Assembly (NCBI RefSeq): GCF_000720255.1
Contig: NZ_JOJE01000001.1
Location: forward strand, 620,001 to 684,000
DNA: 64,000 bases
Reading direction: 5' to 3'
Source: Streptomyces griseus subsp. griseus
GTDB taxonomy: Bacteria; Actinomycetota; Actinomycetes; Streptomycetales; Streptomycetaceae
Shown: piece after piece, positions 44,167-51,919 of the stretch
Position numbering within the stretch: the first letter of the stretch is position 1
Layout: every line of letters begins with the position of its first letter
Position numbers and translations under genes: made by a program
The notes under the pieces: generated by a model
What the model saw: only the letters and a program-made list of their open reading frames with translations
Database searches by the model: none
What the model was told of the DNA's origin: nothing

Positions 44167-44325
44167 TTACTTGGTGAGGGCGGTGTCGATGGCGGGGGCG
44201 AGGACGCTGTCGGCCAGGAGGTAGCCGCCGAGGAGGAGGACGGCGACGAGCCACCAGGGCGGGCGGAGGAACTTGACGCCGAGGTAGCCGACGACGGCGA
44301 GGGCGAACCAGAGCGGGACTTCCAT
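44167..44325 (-). CDS. 52-residue membrane spread protein
   Basis: This short protein, MEVPLWFALAVVGYLGVKF..., consists of two hydrophobic stretches. It lies in the spd gene cluster, where small membrane proteins promote intramycelial transfer. ATG 44325 is preceded by GGAGAC. The family is not recognised beyond its position. Confidence 0.7.
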   Translation of the reverse strand: MEVPLWFALAVVGYLGVKFLRPPWWLVAVLLLGGYLLADSVLAPAIDTALTK

Positions 44326-44336
44326 GGCGGGGTCTC

Positions 44337-44528
44337 CTAGCGGACGCGGCAGCGGTGGGTCCGGGCGGCGAGCTGAGCAGCGGCGGAGCTGGAGTAGTCG
44401 GCGGACCAGCCGCAGCGGTCGGCGGTGCACACGGCGGCGTGCTTGGTCTGGCCGTTGCGGTCGCGGTGGGTGCCGATCTGCACGGGGCCGATGCGCATCA
44501 CGGAGTGGAAGTGGTCGCGGGCGGGCAT
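44337..44528 (-). CDS. mobile element transfer protein
   Basis: This 63-residue protein (MPARDHFHSVMRIGPVQIGTH...) has a CxxxxC-like pair (CTADRCGWSADY) and ends in THRCRVR. I recognise the sequence pattern as the AICE/plasmid protein usually labelled mobile element transfer protein. Its start overlaps the stop of the upstream gene. Confidence 0.8.
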   Translation of the reverse strand: MPARDHFHSVMRIGPVQIGTHRDRNGQTKHAAVCTADRCGWSADYSSSAAAQLAARTHRCRVR

Positions 44529-44722
44529 CAGTCGTTCTCCTTCCGGGCGGTGGTGGGGTCGGGGAAGCTGGCGCGGATACCGGCGGCGGTGCCCGGGTCG
44601 GTGGTGCGCTGGGCGGCTTCCTCGGCGAGCAGGTGGGCGAGGTAGGGCCGGTCGGCGGCGGTCATCTCGCGGGCGCCGTCGAGGTAGTCCGAGGCGGTCA
44701 GGTCGGCGGGGTCGGGGGTCAT
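44528..44722 (-). CDS. small AICE protein, 64 residues
   Basis: This acidic helical protein (MTPDPADLTASDYLDGAREMTAADRP...) has no named family. GGCAGGA precedes the ATG, and the stop overlaps the next gene (ATGA), so it is translated within the spd operon. Confidence 0.7.
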   Translation of the reverse strand: MTPDPADLTASDYLDGAREMTAADRPYLAHLLAEEAAQRTTDPGTAAGIRASFPDPTTARKEND

Positions 44723-44742
44723 CTGTTGTCCTGCCTTCCGGA

Positions 44743-45405
44743 TCAGGCGAGCTGGGCGGCGATGGCGTCGGCGAGGTGGGGCGGAACGCCGAGGCGGGTG
44801 CGCAGGGTGTCGGTGTCGATCGGGGCGCCGGTTCGGTCGCGGTACTCGGCGGCGACCTTGCGGGCGTGGTCGACGAGGACGGCGGGAACCGCGGGCGCCG
44901 GGTCGGCGGGCGGCAGTGCCGGGGCTTCCTCCACCGGGGCGGGCGTGGGCTCCGGGGCAGACACGGGCTCGGGGGCGGGGTCGGGGTCGGTGGCCATGAG
45001 GGGTTCCGGGTTCGGGGCGGGTGCCGGCGGGGCGGGCGTCGGGTGCTTGGCGGAGTGCGCGAGGAGGGTGCCGCCGAGGAAGGCGAGCGCGGGCCACCCG
45101 GCGATGCCGAGGCGGAGCAGGGCGGGCGGGTCGGCCAGGTCGAGGAACCCGGCGGTCGCGACGTTCGCGCCGAGCGAGGCGAACAGGGCGATGAGGAACC
45201 AGCACCAGGCCAGCCGCGACGGACCCTCGGAACGGAGTCGTCGCCAGGCGGCGACCAGGAGCAGGTCCACGCTGATCGGGTAGGCCCAGGCCTTCCAGCC
45301 GTCCTGTCCGGCAGCGGCGGCCAGGTCGTGCAGGTGGGCGAAGGACAGAGCTCCGGCGATGACGGCCTGGACCAGAACGGCGTCCACCCGCAGGCGGGCG
45401 GCCAT
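44743..45405 (-). CDS. spdB: DUF2637 membrane protein (SpdB-like)
   Basis: This 220-residue protein has four membrane helices (about 8-120), a Pro/Glu-rich linker and a C-terminal DNA-binding-like segment (VAAEYRDRTGAPIDTDTLRTRLGVPPHLADAIAAQLA). The layout is that of SpdB proteins, which accompany TraB/TraSA and are thought to form septal channels with it. ATG 45405 has GAGGGAT upstream and overlaps the stop of the preceding gene. Confidence 0.88.
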   Translation of the reverse strand: MAARLRVDAVLVQAVIAGALSFAHLHDLAAAAGQDGWKAWAYPISVDLLLVAAWRRLRSEGPSRLAWCWFLIALFASLGANVATAGFLDLADPPALLRLGIAGWPALAFLGGTLLAHSAKHPTPAPPAPAPNPEPLMATDPDPAPEPVSAPEPTPAPVEEAPALPPADPAPAVPAVLVDHARKVAAEYRDRTGAPIDTDTLRTRLGVPPHLADAIAAQLA

Positions 45406-45563
45406 CAGGATCCCTCCGCGAGCGGCGGCTCGGGGAGCGAGGCAGCCAGGGAGGGACTGACGGCTTCGACGAAGTCGAGGTCGGCGCCGGTGGTGTCGGC
45501 GTAGAGGGCGAGCTGGCCGAGCAGCAGGACGGTGCGGGCGAAGTCCTCGCAGTCGGGGCACAT
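45405..45563 (-). CDS. small AICE protein with CxxC
   Basis: This 52-residue protein starts MCPDCEDFARTVLLLGQLALYADTTG. GAAGGGAGA lies about 10 nt before ATG 45563; an ATG at 45590 would add nine residues but lacks a ribosome site. It is part of the spd cluster, and its role is unknown. Confidence 0.7.
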   Translation of the reverse strand: MCPDCEDFARTVLLLGQLALYADTTGADLDFVEAVSPSLAASLPEPPLAEGS

Positions 45564-45646
45564 GACGGGGGTTCTCCCTTCATCAGGCATGGCAGGGGTA
45601 GGGACCTGGCGCGAAGGCGGTCGCGCCGACCGGGGAGCGGGAGGTG

Positions 45647-47002
45647 TCAGGCCGTAGCGGGAGCTGTCTTGGACAGCGGCACCGGAGTCTCAGGGGGGCC
45701 GGTCAGCTCGGGCCGGTAGGCGGCCAGTTCGGGCAGGTCCGGGGTGCGGTCGGCGTGCCGGTTGCAGGTGTTGACGGCCTGGCGCAGGGAGGTGTGCGGG
45801 GCGCGGATGCGGTGCCAGCCTCCGGTGGAGTCCCCGGCGATGGCGATCCCGCGCAGTTCGGCGGGGATCTGGATGGCGGCCAGGACGGCGTCCGGGGAGA
45901 TGTCCCCGAAGGCCATGTTCGCGGAGGTCTCGTCGTTGACGCGGTGGGCGGTACGTGCGGTGAGCTGGGCACGGAGCATGGTGATGCCCTTGCCGAGTTC
46001 GGAGCCGAAGCGCTGCCCGCAGATCTCCAGGTAGATACCGGCCGCGCGGCCGAGCTGGGCGAGACGGACCAAGGAAGTGATGATGCGGTCGCGGCGCTTC
46101 TCCTCGTCCTTGCTGGCGAACAGGGCGAGTTCGGCGACCTCGTCGACCAGGACCACGACCGGCACGGGCCGCAGGTGTGCGGGCAGGTCCCAGATGTCGG
46201 CGGCTATCTCCGCATCCGGCACGGCGGCGGTGATGCGCTGCTCGGCGCGGATGAGCCGATAGACGCCCTCCATGCGGGACACGAGCGCATCCAGCAGCTC
46301 GGCGGCGGTGTCCGGGTTGTCGGCGAGGGCGGAGAACCGGCGGGCCAGGGGGAACAGCTCCACTCCCTGCTTGCAGTCGATCCCGACCAGGGCGACATCC
46401 ATCGGGGCGAGCCCGGCGACCAGGTTGCGCTGATAGACGGACTTGCCCGACTCGGTGGCGCCCAGGGTGAGGGCGTGCGGGACGGCACGGTAGTCCCGGT
46501 AATGCACCGAGCCGTCCTCACGCAGGGCCACCGGCACGCACATGGGACGGGTGTCGAGCTTGGCGGGCATCTGCACCCGCTTGAGGACGTCATAGCCGGT
46601 CATCCGCACTTCCACCACACCCGAGCGCACCTCACGCGAGGTGACCCCGTACATCGAGAACGAGTGCCGAAGCCGGTCCGAGGCGGCGGCGACGTCGAAG
46701 GCGTCCTGTCCCGGGCGCAGACCCAGCCGCAGGACCAGGCCGGTCCGGGTCGGCCGGAAGCGCAGAATGCGCGGCGGACGGGACTCCGGCACAGGCCGGT
46801 TGGCCACCCGGGCCAGGGCCAGGCGCCAGCGCGAGGGCGGGACGGTCAGACCGCAGGCGTCCATGACGGAGGCGTAGCGGACCAGGACCCGCAGACTCGC
46901 GAAGGTGACGCCGAAGGTCATCCAGTACCAGGCGGGGCGCCGCCACCGCAGGAGACCCGCAGCAGCGACGACCAGCACCAGCGCGACCGTCAAGGCGGTC
47001 AT
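45647..47002 (-). CDS. traSA: FtsK/SpoIIIE-type DNA translocase TraSA
   Basis: This 451-residue transfer ATPase has N-terminal membrane helices (about 3-20 and 25-45), Walker A GATESGKS, Walker B VVVLVDEVAEL and a C-terminal winged-helix region for recognising transfer sites. TraSA/TraB proteins pump double-stranded DNA between mycelia without a relaxase. It starts 2 nt after the stop of the SCO3933-type gene. It is the key conjugation gene of the element. Confidence 0.95.
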   Translation of the reverse strand: MTALTVALVLVVAAAGLLRWRRPAWYWMTFGVTFASLRVLVRYASVMDACGLTVPPSRWRLALARVANRPVPESRPPRILRFRPTRTGLVLRLGLRPGQDAFDVAAASDRLRHSFSMYGVTSREVRSGVVEVRMTGYDVLKRVQMPAKLDTRPMCVPVALREDGSVHYRDYRAVPHALTLGATESGKSVYQRNLVAGLAPMDVALVGIDCKQGVELFPLARRFSALADNPDTAAELLDALVSRMEGVYRLIRAEQRITAAVPDAEIAADIWDLPAHLRPVPVVVLVDEVAELALFASKDEEKRRDRIITSLVRLAQLGRAAGIYLEICGQRFGSELGKGITMLRAQLTARTAHRVNDETSANMAFGDISPDAVLAAIQIPAELRGIAIAGDSTGGWHRIRAPHTSLRQAVNTCNRHADRTPDLPELAAYRPELTGPPETPVPLSKTAPATA

Positions 47003-47004
47003 GA

Positions 47005-47361
47005 TCAGGCCGCCTTGGGCTTCGCGGCAGCCTCCACGAGCGAGGTGACGGCGACCGCGCGGAAGGCGATGCCGTGCCGCTTCTGGCCGTTGAAGTCGTT
47101 CTCCCACGGCCGCGCGATCAGGCCCGTGAGCGCGACCGGCGTGCCCATGGCCAGCTCACCCGTGATGCCCGGCTCCGGCACGGTGATGGACAGGATCTCC
47201 ACCTCGTCGTTCGCCGCGAACATCACGTCCACGGTCATCAGCTTCGCACCGGTCTCCATGTCGGTGGCGATCTCGCCCGTACGGCGGTCCTTGACCTTCG
47301 GCTGCGGCGTCTTAGCGACCATCACGGTCGCAGAGGCGGTGTCCACGGGAATCTGACGCAT
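47005..47361 (-). CDS. SCO3933-family regulatory protein
   Basis: This 118-residue protein, MRQIPVDTASATVMVAKTPQPKVKDRRTGEI..., ends in the conserved RPWENDFNGQKRHGIAFRA. The family is confined to AICEs and Streptomyces plasmids and sits ahead of tra, as here; it is thought to act in control of transfer or replication. ATG 47361 has AGGGAG upstream. It is first gene of the long minus-strand transcript; twin palindromes lie 114-150 bp upstream. Confidence 0.85.
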   Translation of the reverse strand: MRQIPVDTASATVMVAKTPQPKVKDRRTGEIATDMETGAKLMTVDVMFAANDEVEILSITVPEPGITGELAMGTPVALTGLIARPWENDFNGQKRHGIAFRAVAVTSLVEAAAKPKAA

Positions 47362-47474
47362 GATGGAACTCCCTTGAAGAGGGGTGAGAGCGGCGTACTT
47401 GCTTGGCGGTGGGTCGCCGCTCTCGTACGTTGGCTGTAACCGGCAGCAAAGCCACAGGCGTTTGCGCTTCCAAC

Positions 47475-47510
47475 TGGTGCGCACCAATAGATTGCATCTG
47501 GTGCGCACCA
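47475..47510. promoter_or_regulatory. twin TGGTGCGCACCA palindromes
   Basis: Two perfect copies (47475-47486 and 47499-47510) are spaced 24 bp centre to centre, upstream of the tra/spd operon in the 334-bp region that faces the XRE regulator gene. The arrangement fits cooperative repressor dimers blocking the transfer promoter, as KorSA does in pSAM2. Which element regulator binds is not known. Confidence 0.75.
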
Positions 47511-47602
47511 GATGTCAAGCAGTGTCGCTGTGTTGGCGTCTCAACTCGCCTTACTGCGACGGTTCCAGGGAACCGCTTCTGCCAACGCCCCGGTAGCCAA
47601 CA

Positions 47603-47629
47603 GGGGTTAACACCTGACGCGTTAACCCC
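47603..47629. promoter_or_regulatory. GGGGTTAAC-N9-GTTAACCCC inverted repeat
   Basis: This perfect 9-bp inverted repeat lies 67 bp before the XRE gene start, with a related half-site TTAACCC at 47672-47678. It is a likely autoregulatory site for the XRE protein. Confidence 0.65.
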
Positions 47630-47695
47630 TTCGGACCTGCGCTGATGTGAGGCATGCTGCTATGAGGTCTCTTAACCCAGTCAGGGCGGCGTGAC

Positions 47696-48829
47696 GTGAC
47701 GAACGGACTCAAGGCAGCAAGGAGCGCACGGGAGTGGTCGCAAGAGCGGCTGGTTCGGGAGATCGAGCGGCACGCGCGACAGCACATGCTCGACGTCGCG
47801 TCGACAGCCAGCCTCCGCGTGTACGTCTCCGAGTGGGAGAACGGCCGACGCACCATCTCGGCGCGCTACGCCAAGATACTGCGCACACTGCTCGGCATCA
47901 CCGACGACGAACTATTCGGTAGGGCTGAGCTGTTGGCCCCATCGACCATGACGGACGGATACGACGACCTCATGGGCCGGATAGACGCTGCTCGCAGCAT
48001 CAGCCTGACCATGGTGAACACCTTCATGGACCAGACAGAGCTACTCAGGACCATGGATCGGCAGCTGGGTGCCGCGAGTCTCGTCGACCAAATGACAGCC
48101 CACCTGGCGACTCTCGAGGACGCCCTCACCTTCGCCGTGCTCCCGGAGACCCGACGCCCTGTTGCTCGGGCATTGGCCGGCGCAGCGACATTGGCGGCCT
48201 GGCAAGCGCTCGACGTGGGCGCCGTAGAACGAGCCTGGCGGCACTACGAATTGGGCAAACGAGCCGCGCAAGAGGCCGAAGAGCCGATGTACTTGGCGCA
48301 CGCCACCGCCGAGCAGGCATACGTGCTCTGTGACGCAGGGCGGGCGCCCATGGCAGTGGAACTGATACGCGACGCGCAGCGACTCGGTGGCAAGACCATG
48401 TCCCCGCGCCTCACAGCCTGGCTGTACGCGGCCGAGGCCGAGATCTGCGCCCGGGCGGGCCTGCCCGACGACTGCCAGCGCTCGCTAGAGAACGCCATGC
48501 GATCCCTGCCCCCGGGCGAGGAAGCCCGTGATCCGGACATGCTGAGCATCTTCCTGAACGAAGGGCATCTCACCAGGTGGCGCGGCAACGCGCTCGCCCT
48601 GATCGGTGACGACGAGGCGGTGGGCAGTCTCTACACAGCGCTCGACAATGCCGACCCCACATTCATACGGGCGTCCGCCGGACTACGTTGCGATCTCGCC
48701 CAGGCCCACATAGCCCGCGGCGAATACGACCAGGCGCACGAGCACCTTCGCCAGGCCCGCTTGACGGCGAACCGCACGGGGTCCGTCCGTCAGCGGCGGA
48801 GGATCGAGCAGCTCACGCAGCGGTTGTAG
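47696..48829 (+). CDS. XRE-family regulator with TPR-like C-terminus
   Basis: This 377-residue protein has an N-terminal helix-turn-helix (about 1-75; LKAARSAREWSQERLV, VSEWENGRRTIS) and a long all-helical C-terminal region with TPR-like pairs (ERAWRHYELGKRAAQEAEEP, AQAHIARGEYDQAHEHLRQA). It belongs to a Streptomyces group of regulators that often adjoin mobile-element control regions. It may replace the Pra activator of pSAM2. The start is GTG 47696. It is convergent with the GntR-NUDIX gene, overlapping by 17 nt. Confidence 0.85.
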   Translation: MTNGLKAARSAREWSQERLVREIERHARQHMLDVASTASLRVYVSEWENGRRTISARYAKILRTLLGITDDELFGRAELLAPSTMTDGYDDLMGRIDAARSISLTMVNTFMDQTELLRTMDRQLGAASLVDQMTAHLATLEDALTFAVLPETRRPVARALAGAATLAAWQALDVGAVERAWRHYELGKRAAQEAEEPMYLAHATAEQAYVLCDAGRAPMAVELIRDAQRLGGKTMSPRLTAWLYAAEAEICARAGLPDDCQRSLENAMRSLPPGEEARDPDMLSIFLNEGHLTRWRGNALALIGDDEAVGSLYTALDNADPTFIRASAGLRCDLAQAHIARGEYDQAHEHLRQARLTANRTGSVRQRRRIEQLTQRL

Positions 48830-49598
48830 GCGAAGCGCCGGAGGACAGAACATGCAGCAGGGCCACCAGCGTTCCCGAGCCCATGAGTTCACCGCGCGCC
48901 ATCAGCCCGGGGATGTCCGAGAGCGGCACCCAAGCGATGTGTCCTGCCTCTTCCAGGTCCGTCGGTTCCCCGACGAGCTTGGCGCCCTGACCCACGAAGA
49001 TCTCATGCGGTGAGTCGACCATGCCCACCATGGGCTGGTAGGTGACCACGTGCTCAAGAGCTTCAGGCCGCCAGCCGGTCTCTTCTTCGACTTCCCGAAG
49101 CGCAGTCTGCAGAGGGTCTTCCCCCTCTTCGACGATGCCGCCTGGGAGCTCCCATCCGAAGGAGTCGGGCACGAAGCGATAGCGCCACATCATGAGGACG
49201 CGGTCCTGGTCATCGATGACGGCGGCGATGGCCACGTGATGCAGCTTCACCACGTGATGCTCGAAGCGCTCGACTCCTGGCGGCTCGACATCGACCAGGC
49301 TGAGCTTGACCCAGCGGTTGTCGTACAGGGTGCGCTCACCATGGATCTGCCAAGGCTCCAGATCTGCCGGCGCTTCGGTGGTCACGGACCGATCGGGCAC
49401 ACGGTAGGAGCTGCGGCCATGCACCTCGATGACGCCCTCAGTGATGAGCTTCGCGAGCACCTGGCGCAACGCCGTGCGGCCGATGCCCAGCTCCTCGGAC
49501 AGCGTCCGCTCAGAAGGGATCTTGGAACCAGGCAGGTACTTCCCCGTCGAGATCCACTCACGGATCGTGCGGTAGACCCGCTCTGACTTCGGTCCCAT
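48813..49598 (-). CDS. GntR-type DNA-binding domain fused to a NUDIX hydrolase
   Basis: This 261-residue protein has two parts. Residues 1-68 are a GntR winged helix (VYRTIREWISTGKYLPGSKIPSERTLSEELGIGRTALRQVLAKL). Residues about 85-255 form a NUDIX hydrolase with an intact box from Gly154 (GX5EX7REVEEETGW). In pSAM2 these are separate proteins: KorSA (GntR repressor) and Pif (NUDIX, blocks redundant transfer). Here one chain carries both, which could couple nucleotide hydrolysis or sensing to repression. It starts at ATG 49598, with AAGGAG upstream and a 16-bp palindrome 60 bp further. Confidence 0.92.
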   Translation of the reverse strand: MGPKSERVYRTIREWISTGKYLPGSKIPSERTLSEELGIGRTALRQVLAKLITEGVIEVHGRSSYRVPDRSVTTEAPADLEPWQIHGERTLYDNRWVKLSLVDVEPPGVERFEHHVVKLHHVAIAAVIDDQDRVLMMWRYRFVPDSFGWELPGGIVEEGEDPLQTALREVEEETGWRPEALEHVVTYQPMVGMVDSPHEIFVGQGAKLVGEPTDLEEAGHIAWVPLSDIPGLMARGELMGSGTLVALLHVLSSGASPTTAA

Positions 49599-49657
49599 CC
49601 GGTGAGCACACTCCTTGTTGGTTGAGTTGCGGTGACGGGACCAAGCGTAGCTACAAG

Positions 49658-49673
49658 CTACTCACGTGAGTAG
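49658..49673. promoter_or_regulatory. CTACTCACGTGAGTAG palindrome upstream of the GntR-NUDIX gene
   Basis: This perfect 16-bp palindrome is 60 bp upstream of the start codon and is flanked by GTAGCTAC. It is probably the operator through which the GntR domain represses its own gene. Confidence 0.65.
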
Positions 49674-49734
49674 GCACGAGCCGAACCAGACGATCACCGA
49701 CGAGCGCGGTACAACTTTCCCTACTTCATCAAGT

Positions 49735-49840
49735 GCCCGCGCACGGCGCGGGCGCGCGCCGCCTCTGCGGCGCGGCCTGCCTCCTGTCTGCGCCCCGGCT
49801 GGCCGCGCCCGGCGGCGCGCTCGGCGGCTGCGGGCATGAA
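49735..49840. other. GC-rich interlaced repeat tract of the AICE
   Basis: The stretch is dense in GCGCG, GGCGCGC and GCCGCGCC words that pair with one another (for example GCCGCCTCTGCGGC and the GGCCGCGCC...GGCGCGC region). No reading frame has a ribosome site or family resemblance. Its place beyond the regulators suggests a cis-acting role such as origin or transfer locus. Confidence 0.45.
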
Positions 49841-49894
49841 GAGGGATACACCCTCTGTGGCTGGGGCGGTCGGCTCCACGGCTTTAGGCAGCCA

Positions 49895-50004
49895 CTTTGG
49901 GGCGAGCCTCTAAGATCATGGCCCCAACGTCGTGCTTTACGGGCAGGTCCACTGACTGCCCGACTCGCCATCAGCTTACGGGGCCATGATCACTCGCCCC
50001 AAAG
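49895..50004. other. nested inverted-repeat structure (candidate origin, clt or small RNA)
   Basis: Outer arms CTTTGGGGCGAG (49895-49906) and CTCGCCCCAAAG (49993-50004) pair over 12 bp. Inner arms ATCATGGCCCC (49915-49925) and GGGGCCATGAT (49980-49990) pair over 11 bp. The enclosed 54 nt hold a third perfect 7-bp hairpin CGGGCAG/CTGCCCG (49940-49946, 49956-49962). Together they form one long bulged stem with an apical hairpin. No CDS explains it. Confidence 0.75.
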
Positions 50005-50042
50005 CAGCTCCAGCCCAAAGCCGCTACGCCGACCTCCGTTTC

Positions 50043-50615
50043 TTAGCCTGACTTGAGGGGGTCGTACCCGAGAGCATCGGAAGCGGCATAGAGGAATTTC
50101 AGATAGCTTCTGTGTGCTGCCGACACCTTGAGCTCAATCTTCTCAATACGGCTCACCACCTCGCTATCCGGCACTTCATCGACTCCCTGCAACGCTTCGA
50201 GCAGGGCACTCCTATACTCGCCAAGGGCACCCCCTGCCTTCACTACCGCAGAGGTAACCTCTAACGGTCCCTCAACGTAAACGACAGACTCTTCATGTTC
50301 TAGCCTTTTCTGCCGCTCGAAGGCCTGACCGTATAGACGCCTAGTCCCCTCCAAACATTCCGAGCGAGAATCGGGAAATTCAAGCGCCAATTCCAATTGG
50401 CGCTTTGCATCTTGATACAGCTCAAAGGAATTACGGAAACCCTCGGCATAAGCCACGTATGCGGCACGGCGAGGCTCTCGGAGGGATTTTTGCAGATCCG
50501 CTCGAAGTTGCATGCGAGTTTGTGATCGGCCGAGAAGTGCAGCTATCGCCGCAGCTCCGCCGGTTCCAACCGCCCCCACAGTCGCGCCAAGCACGGCCGC
50601 CAGTCCTGAATCCAT
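50043..50615 (-). CDS. AICE cargo protein with N-terminal membrane helix and coiled coil
   Basis: This 190-residue protein has an N-terminal Gly/Ala-rich helix (MDSGLAAVLGATVGAVGTGGAAAIAALLG), then a mostly helical soluble region. It resembles a group of Streptomyces accessory proteins of unknown role that start in the same way and continue with RMQLRADLQKSLREPRRAAYVAYAE. Its codon use is visibly less GC-biased than the neighbours, in line with recent acquisition. A defence or entry-exclusion role is possible but not shown. Confidence 0.75.
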   Translation of the reverse strand: MDSGLAAVLGATVGAVGTGGAAAIAALLGRSQTRMQLRADLQKSLREPRRAAYVAYAEGFRNSFELYQDAKRQLELALEFPDSRSECLEGTRRLYGQAFERQKRLEHEESVVYVEGPLEVTSAVVKAGGALGEYRSALLEALQGVDEVPDSEVVSRIEKIELKVSAAHRSYLKFLYAASDALGYDPLKSG

Positions 50616-50779
50616 GCCATGAGTCTTACCGGCGGATACTCCCGCGTACACAAGCTGCGGGTCAGGGGGACACACCCCTACCGATCCCACCCCTGCCGGA
50701 CTGGGCCGTCTCCGGGCCGTCCGGCAGTGGCCAACGTCGACAAGCGACGACAGACAGCGCACACATCAGCGCAGGTCAG

Positions 50780-50838
50780 CCCAACACCCCACAGCATCAG
50801 TCGACTTGAGCACCCGTTGAAACCAGTTCTAGTTATAG
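50780..50838. other. attachment site, right end of the AICE (attR)
   Basis: This is the second copy of the 59-bp repeat (38 identical bp at 50798-50835). TGAAACCAGTTCTA at 50818-50831 is a perfect KstR-type box, leaving it 36 bp before the MBL hydrolase start. The bases right of the core (TATAGTGGGC) are chromosomal and contain a possible -10 (TATAGT) for that gene. Confidence 0.85.
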
Positions 50839-50866
50839 TGGGCAACGGCCGTGGGACGGAGGGCAC

Positions 50867-51919
50867 ATGAAGCGCAGCCAGGACCGCGAACACGGGGCAG
50901 CGGTGTACGACCACGGAGGCGGGGTCCGCTCCGTCGAAGTGCCCATCCCGGACAACCCGCTCGGCCACACCCTCGTGTACGTCGTCGACACCGATCGCGG
51001 GCCGGTGCTGATCGACACCGGCTGGGACGACCCGACGTCCTGGGACACCCTCGCCGAGGGGCTGACGGCGTGCGGCACCTCGGTCGGCGAGATCCACGGG
51101 GTCGTCATCACCCACCACCACCCCGACCACCACGGCCTGTCAGGCCGGGTGCGTGAGGTGTCCGGCGCGTGGATCGCGATGCACGCGGCGGACCTGGCGA
51201 TCGTCCGCAGGACGCGCGAGACCCGGCCCGAGCGCTGGTTCACCTACATGACGGCGAAACTCACGGCTGCCGGGGCGCCGGAGGAGCATGTGGCGCCGCT
51301 GCGTACGGCACCCCGCCGCGCCCTGCCCGGCCTCTCCCCCGCCCTGCCGGACCGCGAGATCGTCCCCGGCGAACTCCTCGACCTCCCCGGCCGTCGCCTG
51401 CGCGCGATCTGGACGCCGGGCCACACCCCGGGTCACGTGTGCCTCCATCTGGAGGAGGCACACCCCGGCCAACTACCGGGCCACGGGCGCCTGTTCTCCG
51501 GCGATCACGTGCTCCCGGAGATCACGCCCCACATCGGCCTCTACGAGGATCCGGACGACGCCACCGTCACCGACCCCCTCGGCGACTACCTCGACTCCCT
51601 CGAACGCGTCGGCCGTCTCGCCCCCGCGGAGATCCTCCCCGCCCACCAGCACGCGTTCACGGACGCGGCCGCTCGCGTACGGCAACTCCTCACCCACCAC
51701 GAGGACCGCCTCACCGACCTCCTCTCCCTCCTGGCCACCCCCCTCACCCCCTGGCAACTCGCCGAACGCATGGAGTGGAACCGGCCCTGGGCCGACATCC
51801 CGCACGCCTCCCGCAACATCGCCGTCTCCGAGGCGGAGGCCCACCTGCGCCGCCTGGTGAAACTGGGGCGCGCGGAGGCGGTGGCGGGGAGCGAGCCGGT
51901 GACGTACGTGGCGGTGTAA
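50867..51919 (+). CDS. MBL-fold metallo-hydrolase
   Basis: This 350-residue metallo-beta-lactamase fold enzyme has HHHPDHHGLSG as the HxHxDH metal motif, GHTPGH and FSGDHVLPE carrying further ligands, and a C-terminal winged-helix-like extension (WQLAERMEWN..., about 290-350). Related LACTB2-like proteins hydrolyse thioesters or act on RNA. It lies just beyond attR. Its promoter has a TATAGT -10 directly after the KstR-type box, so KstR control is likely. Before the insertion it was probably divergent from the aldehyde dehydrogenase gene. Confidence 0.9.
   Translation: MKRSQDREHGAAVYDHGGGVRSVEVPIPDNPLGHTLVYVVDTDRGPVLIDTGWDDPTSWDTLAEGLTACGTSVGEIHGVVITHHHPDHHGLSGRVREVSGAWIAMHAADLAIVRRTRETRPERWFTYMTAKLTAAGAPEEHVAPLRTAPRRALPGLSPALPDREIVPGELLDLPGRRLRAIWTPGHTPGHVCLHLEEAHPGQLPGHGRLFSGDHVLPEITPHIGLYEDPDDATVTDPLGDYLDSLERVGRLAPAEILPAHQHAFTDAAARVRQLLTHHEDRLTDLLSLLATPLTPWQLAERMEWNRPWADIPHASRNIAVSEAEAHLRRLVKLGRAEAVAGSEPVTYVAV

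Larger units (their letters stand above)
40617..50835 (-). mobile_element. actinomycete integrative and conjugative element (pSAM2-like AICE), about 10.2 kb
   Basis: Bounded by 38-bp identical direct repeats, it carries in order int, xis, replication initiator, a cluster of small spread/transfer genes, an FtsK-type tra, an SCO3933-type gene (all minus), then an XRE regulator, a GntR-NUDIX regulator, a structured non-coding region and one cargo gene. This is the standard AICE module order. DNA transfer in AICEs is by double-stranded translocation through Tra. All core genes read intact, so it may be active. It is inserted between the aldehyde dehydrogenase operon and the MBL hydrolase gene. 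Confidence 0.9.
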
